Shown here piece by piece: positions 24,401 to 38,700 of a stretch of DNA of 64,000 nucleotides (positions are counted from its first letter, which is position 1; each line of letters opens with the position of its first letter). A program made the position numbers and the translations under genes. Source of the DNA: Vanilla planifolia (Eukaryota > Streptophyta > Magnoliopsida > Asparagales > Orchidaceae); NCBI GenBank assembly GCA_023846275.1, contig CM043870.1, forward strand, positions 12,781,527-12,845,526. The letters run 5' to 3'. Below the pieces are notes generated by a model. It was given only the letters and a program-made list of their open reading frames with translations. It did not search any database and was not told where the DNA came from.

Positions 24401-27400
24401 ACAATTCAAAGTGATCGAAGGATCACATTATAGAAGATTTAGAATTAGTATAATAAGAAACTCAAGATGAAGAACTTTAGGAAATAACATATATTATGTA
24501 GGAAGGATGTATTATTGTTGGATAAAGGAGATTGAGCATGCAATCTTTGATTCTCAAATAAGGCACAAATTGAAATACCACAAAAACCATGCGAGAACAC
24601 TAGAAATAAAATATTGAAAATTAACTAAATTAATATTCAACAAGATAAACCTCATCGACTTGAGTCTAATGAGCTTATTGTGTCTCAAAGGAACCTTGTT
24701 TGTAATTGCTATAAGTTTTAAAAGAAAAGAGTAATAAGACATTATTATTTTATTATGAAGTAAATATATATTAAAGCTAAGATTTGTAAATTAAAACAAT
24801 GTAATATTAGAAAATAAAAGTGATGTTAAACTCGTATGAGTGGAAGTTTTAAATTTCACAATAGTATAACCAAATCAAAGCAAAATAATTAAAGAAATGA
24901 GAAACATTTTAACCCAAAGTTGCATTTCAATTTACTAAGGTATTAAATAAAACATCTTTAACCATTAAATAATTTACAAACCAAAATATCCCATAAAGGA
25001 TGCAAAATCCTTAGGATATAAAACAATTAAAAATGAAAATAGGTTGATTTATTTCAAAAAACTCATCAAGGTGAATCCAATTAAATTTATTTCATCACAA
25101 TCATATCTTATTTTGAATACAAAAATTACAACAATAAATAAGCATTAAAAAATTATATTTTTTATGTGAAGTAAATATTTATTTAATCTAAAATAAGATT
25201 AATTATAATAATATAACCCAAAATAAGAGCATTGAGATTATCAAACAAGGGAATATTCAATATAACAAGATTGAGCGTGCATCATCATTTTTTCAAATTA
25301 GGTATCAATAAAAAACTCATAAAATGTGAAAAATTCAAAGAAAATAAATTGCTTACAAAAAAAAAAGTGAACCTTTACTTGGACAGTACTTATCAAGTTG
25401 TGTCTGAATTCGTTTCATCTCCATATAATCTGAATTAGAATTACTTGAAATTTCCAAAAATTAAAAAAAGAATAATAATAAACTATTTTTTTAATATCAA
25501 ATTAATATGCATATCGAAGATAAAAATGAGAAAAATTGAAAAATGTTATATAACTAATTGAAAGTGATGAAAAAAAATCACATGAGAGGTGAATAATAGT
25601 TTCATGGTATTATAACAAAGTCAAACAAACAAATTTGAAGAAATGACCAAAAATGTAAGGGAATTTGGCATTGCGTGATACTCAAGGGATCATGTGTAGC
25701 TTTCTATATCTTTAAATGATGTAGAAATCAAATCCCTTCTAAATAATAACAAATTACTTAAAAATAAAATATTTAAAAGATTAAAAAAAGCAAATTGATA
25801 GAGCTCATCGAAACGATAACGAAGATGTTTCTTTCATTGAATTTGGCCTTTTTATGGAATTACTATGAATTTTCATTGTAAATAGACATTAGTAAAAATA
25901 AATTAATATTTTTATTTTAAAAAAAATATTTATTAAACTCTAAATAAGGTAAATGCATGTCTATTATAACCAAACCATAATGATATAAATGTCTCATAAG
26001 TAAAGATTTAATGTTATAAAGAAAAATGACAAAATGAAAGCTAAAAAGTTTTAAAAAATTAGTTAAATTAAAAAGGAAAATAATATCCAAAAATACTAAG
26101 TATGTTGAGTGTAAAATCTTAATTTGTCAAATCCCACACAAAGAAAAATATTTCATAAAGCAAGAAAACACCAACGAAAATAAAATATTTCAAAATATAA
26201 AAATGAATATTTAATTAGGTAAAGCTAATCGAGTAGTCCAATATTGCTTGTTTTGGCTCTAATAAGCCTCTAATGGAATTTATACAAATTACCAAAGAAT
26301 GTATATGCAAATATTAAACTATTAATATTTTAATATTAAGAAGTTATCTATTAAAATTGAAATTAGAAAAAGTGAAGAAAGATAAGGTTACGAAACCAAA
26401 GCAATGTAAAGGTTACACAAGAGATTTATACCAAGTTATTAATATAATCAAATCAAAACAAACAATTTGAAAAATTAAAAAAAATTGTAGTGTAATGCAA
26501 CATTCTAAGATGCTTAAGTCATCTAGTATAATATTCTGGATTGTCAATGAGTTGTGAATAAAATTATCTAGTGAAGCATACAAAAACTTTAGAAAATAAA
26601 AACAAATGAAATATAAAAAATGAGTAGTAAATTGCATAGAGCTTGTTGAGAAAAGTACAATCACATTTGTTTAATATTGATAAGGACTTTCTTGCATTAA
26701 TTTTGTATTACTAAATTAAATAAGCATATCAAATAATTTTTTTAATATTTGGAAAATATTTGTTAAACCTAAAATGAGATAAATTATAGAAAATTCAAAT
26801 AACTAGGTCATAGCGATGTAAATGTCACATGAAAGAAGATTTAGACTTACATAGTAACATTACAAAATAAAAATAAAAAATTCAAAGACATATGATATAT
26901 TGCATGACAATGTTGTCTTCTAAGATATTGAGGAGATTAAGTGTAATATCTTTAATCATAAAATCTTGTATGAATACAAATGTCTTATAAATCATCCAAT
27001 AACCCTAGGAAATAAATTATTAAAAATTTACAAAAGAATAATGGTTAATTAATAACACATCAAGATAAGTAAAATAGTTTTTTTTTGTTGTCGATTAGTC
27101 AATGTTTTGAATAACTAAGAAATACCAAAGAAAATAATTAAAAAATTATAAATAATTAAAATTTAAATGTTAAGTCAATATATATATATTAAAGGTTAAA
27201 TGAAATAAATCAAATATATGTAACATTAACAAACTTAAGGAAAAAACTTCAACTGAGAAGAGATTTAGAGTATCATAAAAATATAATAAATTAAAACAAA
27301 AAAGTGGAAGTAATAAAGTAAATTATTAGAGAAAGTTATAATCTATGATAAAAAAGAGACCAATTGTCACATTATTAATTGTGAAATCAAGCAACAAATA

Positions 27401-27479
27401 AAATATTACTTAAAACATAAAAGGGCATAAAAAATTAAATATTTGAAAATATAATAATTAAAATATTTTTAGATAAAGT

Positions 27480-27575
27480 TCATTGAGATGAGCTCAACAA
27501 TGTCTATTATGTGACATTTAGTTTCCTTAAGAAACGAAAAAGTTTCCTTCTAAAATACTAAGAAGGTTGAGGGTA
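27480..27575 (-). repeat. Internally deleted satellite monomer
   Basis: After the TTCATTGAGATGAGCTCAAC landmark near 27480 the sequence passes within about 60 bases to TTTCCTTCTAAAATACTAAG. In a full monomer that word lies about 250 bases further on. The next landmark follows near 27665, so this unit is only about 185 bp long. It could come from unequal exchange at short direct repeats or from simple deletion. Confidence 0.65.
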
Positions 27576-28040
27576 ACATCTTATATTGTCAAATCAGTAA
27601 AAAAAAGGTGGCAAAAAGTATGCCAAATTCTTGAAAATAAATTTTAAAAATATAATAAAAGTTTAATTGGATATGACTCATTAAGATGTATTGAACAATT
27701 ATTACTTCATCTTGATTAGATCTCATTTTCAATTACCATAACATACAAAATTAAATAAGAAATTATAATTAAAAATTAGTTTTTTAAATATTAAATTTAT
27801 ATTGAAGTTAAAGTATGATAAATTGAAGCAATGTAACACCAAAGTAGAGTAATGTAGAAGTCAAAGAAGAGGAGATTTTGAGTTAAAAACAAATATAACT
27901 AAGTCAATATAAAACTTTTAAAGAAATGAGATATATTTTATGAGGAAGTTTCTTCCTAAGATACTAAGGAGATCAAATGTAAGATCCTTGATAGTTGACT
28001 AATGTATGAAAAGAGCTATCTAATAAAGCATATAATAAGC

Positions 28041-28063
28041 TTATATATATATATATATATATA
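28041..28063. repeat. TA dinucleotide microsatellite
   Basis: An uninterrupted run of about eleven TA units (TTATATATATATATATATAT and onward) sits inside a satellite monomer. It is absent at the equivalent place in neighbouring monomers, so it is a local expansion. Confidence 0.9.
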
Positions 28064-31000
28064 AAAACTAGGTAAAGCACATAAAGAAGAGTGCATCCAA
28101 GTTTTGTTTCTTCTTGGTCACAAATTATTTAGATTTATAATGAATTAAAAAAATAAATTATAACATTTATGGTAAATAATTTTTTTATTACTAGGTAAAA
28201 TATATTAAATATCAAAATAGATAAATGAATGAAATGTCAGATAACAAAATAAAAGTGAAGTATATATTAGATAATAAGATATTATAGTTACATAGTTGTA
28301 TATCCAAATCAAAACAAAAACATTTAGGAGTATTAAATATAGTGGAGGAAAATTTCATTCTAATATACAATGGAGAATGAGTAAAAAACCTAAATAATTA
28401 AACGAAAAATAAATCAAATGCATCACAAAATATGCAAAACTCTACAAAAAAATTATTTAAAAATAATGTAGAAATACACATTTATTTAGATATAGTTTTT
28501 CAAAATTCTATGAATTTGCATAGTATATAAGTAGAAATATTAAAAAAATGTCTTGATACTAAGTAAATATATATTAAAGTTGAAATAAGATGAACGAAAA
28601 TAATGTAATACATTGAAACGAATGAGTGGTAAATGTCACACAACATAAAATTAAGAATTATGTAAAAATATACCGAAAGCATAGAAAAATGTTAGAAAAA
28701 AATGAGACAAATTGTGAAGGAAATCTAAATTCTAGGACACATAAGAGATCGAGTTCTATGTTTTCATTTGTTAAATAAGCTATGAAATGAAATATCTAAT
28801 AAAGAATGCAAAAAAATTGTAAAATAAAAGTATTAAACATGTAAAATGGAATATTTAATTTGATTTAACTGGTTGAGAGAAGTCTAATGATATTTGTTGT
28901 GCTACGAAAGGACCTCATTTGGAATTCCTTTCTTTATCACAGTTAATAAGCATAAATTAAGAGAAATTATTACTTAAATATTAATTAAATTTATATTAAA
29001 AGTTGAAATTCATAATTTGAAATATTGTAATATAACTAAGTCAAAGTGATTAAAGGTCATTAATGAGGGAAATTTATAGAAACTTAGTAATATAACCAAA
29101 CCAAAAAAAAATTTGAAAAATGAGATATATTATGAAGGAACATTGCATTCCAAGATATTGACGTCTTCAAGTGTGCTATCCTCAATCGTCATATCACAAA
29201 GGAATTAAAATCGCTCATAAAGTAATAGAAATACAAAAATAAATAATTAAAATATAAAAATGAATCTTTAGTTGGATAATGCTCATATAGACAAGTTCAA
29301 TAATATTGATTTCATTTTGATCAAACCATCAAAAATTACTTTCAATTGGCGAAATAAACAAAATAAAATACTAGAAAGTTATTATTTTAATTATAAGTTA
29401 ATTTAAAGTAAAGAAAAATTAGATTAATTAATACAATATAATATACCAAATTAAAGTTATGTGAATTTCACATAAGAGTTTTACTATCATTTAAAAATAA
29501 AGACAAATTTAAACTAAAAACATTTCTAAGGAATGAGGTAAATTTTATGAAAAATTTGCATTTGAAGATATTAAAAAAGTTAAGTATAATATCCTCAATC
29601 ATTAAATCATGTATCAATAAATATATCTCACAAACCAAGCCAAAACCTTAAAAATTAAATATTTGAAAACATAAAACTGAACGTCTAATTGGGTAATCTT
29701 TATCAAAACTAGTATAGTGGCTTTTGTTTGTCTTAATTTTATTACATTTGGAATTATTATAAATTACAAAAGTAAATAAGGATAAGTAATAATAATTTGT
29801 TATTTTAATATTAAGAAATAATAAATTAAAGCTAAAATAACAATCAATGATGTATTGCACTATAATCAATTGAAACTGATATTAAAGTCACATAAAAGGA
29901 GAGTTAGAGTTATATAATTATGGAAACAATACAAGTAAAAAAAATGAGGAGATGACTAAGTTATATGAGAAATTTGAATTTCAAGATGCTTTGGAGGATG
30001 AGCGTAACATTGTAAATCACTAAATAAGCTAAAAATCAAATGCCTTATAAACCATGTAAGAATACTAAAAACTTATATTTTAAAATATAAAAATGAATGC
30101 TTAGTTTTTTGTAGCTCATAGAGGCTAGTCTAATGAAGTTTATTTCATTTTGATTAAACCTCCTTTGAAATTTCTATCTATTACAAAGTAAGAATAAATA
30201 ATAATATGCCATTATTTTTAATATTAACTAAATATATATTAAATCCAAAATATGATAAAATAATATAATATAACATAAACAAATCAGAGTAATGCAACAT
30301 TAATATGATAGGAGATTTAGAGTAACATAGTAGTAGAGCCAAACGAAAGTAAAAAATTGAATAAAGGAGATAAATTAATTAGTCGAATTACATTTGAAGA
30401 TACTAAGAAAATCGATTGTAACATCCTTCATTATTAAGTTTGTGACAATTAAAATTACTCGAAAAGGATTCCAAAACACTAGAAAGTAAAATTATTTACA
30501 TTGTTAAAATAAAAATGTAATTGAAATAAATTCTTCAAGTTGTGTCCAAACAAATTTGTTTTATCTTAATAAGATATTATTTGGAATTACTATAAATTAC
30601 CAAAGTAAAGAAGCATGAATAATATTAAATTATTATTTTAGCACAGTAAAAAAATATTAATATTGAAATAAGACAAATTAAAGCAAAGTAATAATACCAA
30701 ATCAGTGTGATGTAAACATCACACATAAGGACATTTATAGTTTCATAGTAGTATAGTAAAATCAAAGTGAAAATATGGAAGAAATGAGATAAATAGTACA
30801 AAAAAATTAGTTTACAAGATACTTAAGTGATAGAGTATAACATCATCATTCATCAAATTAAGAATTAATAAAAATATTTTATAAAGTAAGGAAAAAATAT
30901 TTAAAATTATATATTTTTAAAAATTTAATAATGACTATTTAATTGTTCAATGCTTATTCATATGAGTCTAATGATATTTATTTCATCTAGATTGGGTACC

Positions 31001-32785
31001 TATTTGATATTACTTAAAATTACCACAAGAAATAAACCTAAATGATAATAAAATATTGTATTGATACCAAACAAATATATATTAATGCTAAAATATGATA
31101 AATTTAAGCAATATAATTTTAAAAAATGTAAGTGATGTAAATGCGACCATAGAGAAGATTTAGAGATATATAGTACTATAACAAAATAAAAGAAAAAAAA
31201 TTTATGGAAAATAAATTCTATCAAAAAGTTTCATTTAATGATAATAAGGAGATCTACTATAAAATCTTCAATTATCAAATCAAGTATGATTCAAACCACA
31301 TTTATTTTGATATAAAAATGAATATATATTTGAATAGAGCCCATCATAGCTACTCAAACAACATTTGTTTCATTTTGATCTAATCTCACTTGGAATTATA
31401 AAGAATTTAAAAACTAAATAGAAACAAATAATAATAAATATTTTTTTAATATTAACAATTTATATATAAAATATAAAATAAGATAAGTGGAAGCAATTCA
31501 ATATACTCAAATATAAAAAAGGTAAAGGTCATGCTGGAGGAGACATAAAGTAAAATGTATTATAACCAAATAAAAATAAATCTTTCATAATATTAGAAAT
31601 ATTATACAAAAGTTACATTCCATGTTTTTAAGAAGATAAAGCATAGCATCATCGATCTTCAAAATGGGTATGATTTAAAAGAAAGTTTACAAAAGAAAAT
31701 GAAAATAACATATTTAAGATTATAAAAATAAACATTTAAATGGATGAAGCACATAGAGAAAAAAAACAATGATTATTTCATCCGATCGAACCTAGTTTGG
31801 AATTGCTAATAATTACCAAAGTAACAAATCATAAATAATAACAAATTATTTTTTTGATATCAAGTTAATTTATATTAAAGGTAGAATGAGATAAGTCAGA
31901 GTAATATAAATAAGCAAATCAAAGTGATGTAAAGGTCAAATAAGAGAAGATGAAGTATCTCACTATTATATAATCAAATCAATGAAATGTGCTAATATTT
32001 ACAAAACATTTTTAATTCAAGATAAAAGCAGATTCACTATAATATTCTCCATCATCGAATGAAGTAAGAATCAAAATGGTTTGTAAAATATCCTAAAACA
32101 ATAGAAAATAAAATATTTATAAATACAAAAATAAATATTTAATTTTATAAAGATCTCTCAGAGAAGTCCAATGATGTTTACATTATTCTAATCAAATCTC
32201 ATCCTAAAAACTAGGAGTTGTTGTAGTAAATAATAAAAAAAAAGAAATATTTATTTTATTATAAAAAAATTATTATTTTGTTCTTGAATAAGATAAATTA
32301 AATCAAAATAATATAGGGGTGTGAGGAGATCAATAGTTTAATAATATTATAACCTAAACAGAGCAAAAAAATTAATTTAGTGAAATGAATTATGCAAGGA
32401 AGTTATGTTCCTAAAAACTAAGGTAGATTCCATGTAACATCCTTAGTTGACAAATCAAAATATCTTGTAAAATGTGACAAAAATAAAAAAGTTTAAAAAT
32501 TTAAAGATAAAAAAATAATATAAAATTAGATAGACAACTTTCAGATAAGTCCAACTATGTTTTGTTTTTTATTATCAAACCTCATTTGGGATGACTACAA
32601 ATTACTAAAATAAATAATAAATTACTATTTTTTATTACGTAAATTTATTTAAAGTCTAGATTGTGATAAATTAAAGTAGTATAACATTACGAAATAAAAA
32701 TGATGTAGAGTTTACATGATAAAAGAGTTAGACATTCACATTAATATAAAGAAATAATAACAAATTATTTTCAAAAGAAGAGATT

Positions 32786-35700
32786 TTTATACTTTTTTAT
32801 TATTTCCAACAATTCCAAGCAAGGTCCGATCAGTATGAAGCAAACATCATTGAACTCATCTCGACAACCTCTATTCAATCAAACATTTATTCTAATATTT
32901 TTTCTATAATTTTTTTAATAGACCTTTTGTATATTCTACAAGATATTTCAATTCATTTCCAGTTTGACAAATGTGGATGTTATAGTCAATCTCCTTTGTA
33001 TCTTGTAATATAATTTTCTCACACATGTTATGTAATTTCACCAAATTTTCGCTTCATTTGGTTATGTTGCTATGCAACTCTAAATCTATTCTCAAGTGAC
33101 CTTTACAATGATTTGACTTTGTTATATTATATTACTTTAATTTATATTACTTTATCTTTAATTTCAATTTACAAATGGCTAAAAAAGTTTTGTATTTTTG
33201 ATTACTTATAGTGTTAATTCATTGTAAATCAAAATGAGGTCCAATTAGGAAGAAAATAACATCATTGGACTTATCAAGATGAGTGCTATGAAATTAAAAA
33301 ATTTCTTTTCATAACTTTAAATTTTTTATTTTCTTTGGTTATTGAATGCTATACAAGACATTTTATTTTGAACCTGATTTTACAACTGAGTATGTTACAC
33401 TTGAAAAACTTAATATCTTAGAATATGACTTTATCCTTTTATGTGAAATTCATATTATTACATTGATTCAATTATCTCACTTTTTTTGTTAATATATGTT
33501 TTTATTTAATTAATTCAAAGTAATTCAAATTAAGATCCAATGGAGAGGAAACTGACATTTTTGAGTCATTTTAATGTCATCTATTGAAAAAAAATTATTT
33601 ATTTTTTTCAATATATTTTTTCCTTATGGCAATTGTGGGTTTTTTGAGACATCATGATTTGTACCAAATTTGACATGAAGTACATTGTACACAATCTTTT
33701 AAGTATCTTTGATTGTAACTTTGCAATATAATTTATCCTATTTTTTAAATGTTTTTGCCATGATTTGGTTATATTACTTTGAAACTCTAAATTTTCACAC
33801 ATATAATATTTATATTATTCTTTTTGTTATATTCCATTACTATAATTTGTCATTTTTTAGATTTAACTTATTAATATTAAAAAATTGTAATTTATTATTA
33901 TTCATGCTTATTTATTATGATAATTCATAGTAATCTTAAATGAGGTCTAATTGTACCAAATCAAATGCCATTGGACTTGTCTCAACAAGCATTATTAATT
34001 AATTTCAGTATTTCATTTATTATTTTCTCTAGAGTTTTAGCATGCTTTATGAGTCATTTTTATATATACCTTATTTCACAATTCAGAATATAATGTTTGA
34101 TATTCTTAGTATCTTAGAATATAACATTCTTGTAAATGTTACCTCATTTTTTCAAATGTTATCGCTTTCATTTTTATATTACATAATAACTATGCACCTT
34201 CTCTTATGTCACCTTTATATTGTCCTCATTTGGTTATATTACACCACTTTCATTAAGGTCATTTTGGCTTTAGTATTCATGCACTTAATATTAAAAAATA
34301 ATTTGTTATATTTATGCTTATTTACTTTGTAATTCTTAATAATTTCATTAGAGGTTTTGATTGAGATGAATAAAATGCTATTAGAGTGGTATTATCGAGA
34401 TCTGTCAAATTCAATATTCATTTTTAATTTACTTTGATTTTTTTTAATTTTCATATATTTTTTATATTTTATGAGAAATTATTATTTTTTCTTGACTAAA
34501 TAATCTACTATATTACCCTCGATCTCTTTAGTTTCTAGGAATAAAACTTTTCTGCAACATTTATCTCATGCTGTCACATTATTCACTTTTAATTGTTGTG
34601 TTACATTTCACCTTGCTTTAGCTTTAAATTATGTTTACTTAATATTAAAATAATAATGTATTATTACTTATGCATACTTATTATAGTAATTCTATAAAAT
34701 TCAAAATGAGTTCCAATCGAGCTAAAACGATTGTCACTGGAGTAGTCTAAATGTGCTCTATCCAATTAAATATCTATTTTTATATATTTAAACAATTCAT
34801 TTTCTTGGTTATGTTTCTTGATTTATAAGATTTTTGGATAATCTTGGAATTCAACTTTCTAATAGAAGTTATCTTATTTTTTCAAATTTTCATTTTGACT
34901 TTGTTGCATTATTTTGTGACTTAAAATCTCTTTTAGTTTTACATTTACAAGATTTTTCTTTTTTATATTACATTACTTCTATCTCTGTTATTTTAGTATT
35001 AATATATTTTTAATTAATTTAAAAAATATAATTTATTACTATTGACATTTAATATCAAAATTATAATTTATTTCAAAATAAGTCAAAGGAGGTCTCGAAA
35101 AGACCAAGCAGATGTCATTCTAATGGTCTCATTGAAATTTATCTAATTAGATATCTTTTTATTTTGTTAATTATTTTTAAGAGTTTTGGAATGTTTCATG
35201 AGAAATTTTGATTTGCGATTTATATGGTAATAAGGTCTCTTAGGTTGATATCTTCAATTATTAATTGTACTTAATTAGTTAGATAATACATAATAATTTT
35301 GAACATGTTTTGATCAAGATGAAAAAGACATTGTTGGCCTTGTATTGATGATATCTATCTAATAAAATATATACATATATTTAGTACTTTTAATTCTTTA
35401 TTTCTTATTTTTTTATTATAATCTATTAGACATTTTAATTTGTACTAAATTTAATAATAGAGAATGTTAGAATCATTCTCTTATTATCCAAAATTGCAAC
35501 CTTTTTACACAATTTATTTCAAGTCTTCATTTTTTTGCTTTGATGTGATTGTATTGCAACGAAACTGTAATTCTCTTCTTGAATTACCTTTACCTCACCT
35601 TGATTCAGCTATATTATATTATTTCAATTTCTCTTTTAGTTTTAATATATTAACATATTATTAAAATATTAATATGTCAATGTTTGTGCTCATTTAAATT

Positions 35701-38700
35701 ATTAATTTGAAGTAAATGCAAATGAGCCCCTATGAACAGGAAATAAACATTGTTGGGGAAATCTTGATGAGCTTTATACAATTAAATTTTAATTTTTTTA
35801 TATTTGTATATATCATATTTTCTTGGATTTTGGCTCTCATGTTCATTTTCTTGTTAACTTTGCCATATAATTTATCTAACTTATTCAAATTTCTCATTAT
35901 GATTTGCAAGTATTACAATGCAACTCATAATCTCCTATTGTATGACTATTAATTGCTTTGATTTTGTTATAGTATATTACTTTTTTTTATCTCAATTTAA
36001 CTTTAAAATATATTTAATATTAAAATAATAATTTATTATTATTTATGCAAATTAAGTTCTTCTAATTCTAAATGAGGTTTGATTGAGATGAAACAAATAT
36101 TATAACACTTGTCTCACTGAGCTTTATCTAATTAAATTTTTTTTAAAATATTTTATTTTCTGTTGTTTTGGCACACTCTATGAGGTATTTCAAGTTGTAA
36201 CTTATTTAATGATTTGGGAAGCTACCCTTGATCTTCTTAATATCATAGAATGTGTCATTTTTGTATTATTTATTTCATTTAATCAATGGTTTCACTTTGA
36301 TTTGGTTATCACATTTGTACCTCAATATATTTTCTTAATATTAAAATTATAATTTATTCTTTTTATTGCTTGTTTACATTGGTAATCTGCAATAATTCTA
36401 AAAGTGGTTTGATTAAAACAAAAAAAATGTCGTTTACATCATCCTAGCAAAGTCTATCAAATTCATTTTTTTATTTGCAAATATTTAGCTTTTGTTTTTT
36501 TTGAATGTTTTGTTAAATATTTTTTTCAAACATTATTTGATGATTGAGGACATTATGCATTATCTCTTTAGTGTCTTAGAATACAACATTCCTACATAAG
36601 TTTTCCTAATTATTCAAACATTTTATTTTGATTGTGTTATATTAATATGAAAGTCTCGTTCTCTTCTTTTGTAATCATAACATCTCTATTATTTGGTTAT
36701 ATTATATTGTTTAATTTATCTCATTGAAGATAGAAATTTATAATTATTTACTTTTACTTACATTTGTAATTCAGTGTAATTCTAAATGAGGTCCATTGGT
36801 GACTAAGTGAATATCGTTAGACTCATCTTAGTGAGCATTTTAAGGCAAAATATTCATTTTTTATTTATATATATATATTTCCAAGGGTCTTTGCTTGCTT
36901 TATAAGGAATTATAATTCACACTAGATTTAATTATTGAGGATACCACACTTTATCTCTTTTCTCACTTGGAATGCAACTTTCTCCTACAATATCTTATTT
37001 CTTTAAACTTTTTACTTTCTTTTTGTTATATTACAGTGTTATTTAAAATCTCATATTATAACACTTGTACATCCCTTTACTTTGGTTATGTTACTTTGAT
37101 TCAATATATCTTATTTTATATTAAACATATATTCTCTTTATATTTAAATAATAATTTACTTATATTTCTCCATAATTTTTTTGTTTTTTGAATTAAATCA
37201 AAACAAGATCCAATAAATATGAAATAAGCATAAATAGACTCATCTTGATGAGTTTTGACCATCTAAATATTTATTTGTATTTTGTGAAGTGTTTTGTTTT
37301 CTACACATTTGGTAAACTTTAATAGATATTTTAACCTTGACTTGATTCGAGGATCAAGGTTGTTACACTCTGACTCCTTAATATTTTTTAATGCAACTTT
37401 CTCATATAATTTGTCATTCTATTGAACATTTTATTTTCATTTTGTTATATTATTAAGTTTTTTAATTTCAACTTTAATATATATTTACGTGATATTTAAG
37501 AAACAATTTATTTTTTTACAAACTTGGACATTGTTAATTTGTTCTAATTCCAAATGATCTTTAAACGAGATGGAGCAAATCTTGTTTGACATGTCTCAAC
37601 AATTTCAATTAAAATAAATATTCATTTGTTAATTTTAAAACATTTTATTCTAGTGCTTTTACCTGTTCAATGAGGTATTTTAATAAGTATGTTATTTTTT
37701 GATCATGGATGTTACAATTGATCTCCTTGGTGTTTAGAATGCAAACTTCTCCTATATTTAATTTTATTTAATCAAATGTTTCATTTTTATTTGGTTACTT
37801 TACATTGGTTTAATTTATCCTTTTTAAGCTTCAAAATTTGACATAATATCAAAATAAATTTATTAATACTTATACTTATTTGTTTTGAAAATTCATAAAA
37901 AATCCAAACAATGTTTGACTTAGACGAAACAAATGTCACTACATAAATAACGAAGTTCAATCCAATTAAATATATTTTTTAATTTTTCAATATTTACTTT
38001 TTTGGGTCTAAGAATGTTTAGCTATTCTTTTTGGTTTATATCTAATTTGAACATCAATGACATTATATTTGATCTCCTTAGTATCATTGCATGGAGCTTT
38101 CTTATAAAATTTACTTAATTTCTATAAATTTTCTTTATCTTTAAAACATTAATAAAAAAAAACTCAAACTCTCCTCTCGTGTAACCTTTACATTGCATTA
38201 CTTTGCTTATGATATTAAATATTAAAAAAATAATTTAATTTTAATTTAGTTTATTTACTTTGCTAATAAATGTAATTGTAGTGAGATTTGTTGACTCAAA
38301 AAAAATATTGTTTCATTTATCTTGGTAAGTTCTATGCAATTAAATAATTTAAAAAATTTTAAATATTTTTTTCATGGGTTTTGGCATGCTTAAAGGGGAA
38401 TTTTGATTTGCATAAGGTTTAATGATTGAAGATGCTACACTAAATCTCTTTTCTTGCTTTGAATACAATGTTACTATGTAATTTAGGTCATTTCTTCAAA
38501 TTTTGTACTCTTATCTTGTGATATTACAATGTAACATTAAATCTCATCCCTTATGACCTTTACATTACTTTTACTTAATCATATTACTTTATTTCAATGT
38601 ACCTCATTTAAAATTTTATACATATTTTATTAACATTAATAAAATTATTTTTTTGAATATTAATGTTTATAATTTGTAATAAATTAATACAAGGTCTGAT

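Larger units (their letters stand above)
18498..32785 (-). repeat. Satellite array, block C (about 35 monomers, inverted)
   Basis: The satellite continues without a gap but on the opposite strand. The plus strand is now A-rich and reads the complement words ATTTAATTGGATAGAGCTC, GATCAAGTGTAACATCCTTG, GAATCAAAATGTCTCATAAAG, ATATAACCAAATCAAAGC and AAATATATATTAAAGCTAAAA. The GGATAGAGCT-type landmark recurs about every 400 bp, for example near 20225, 21050, 21870, 22670, 23815, 24650, 25385, 26215, 27480, 28860, 29695, 30530, 31745 and 32150. Two monomers are clearly short (about 25210-25290 and 27490-27560). Sequence divergence between copies is as high as in blocks A and D. Confidence 0.93.

Noticed and set aside
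34042-34332. A 96-codon frame with membrane-like composition
   Set aside because: It is again within satellite monomers, with no conservation between copies. Hydrophobicity follows from T-richness.
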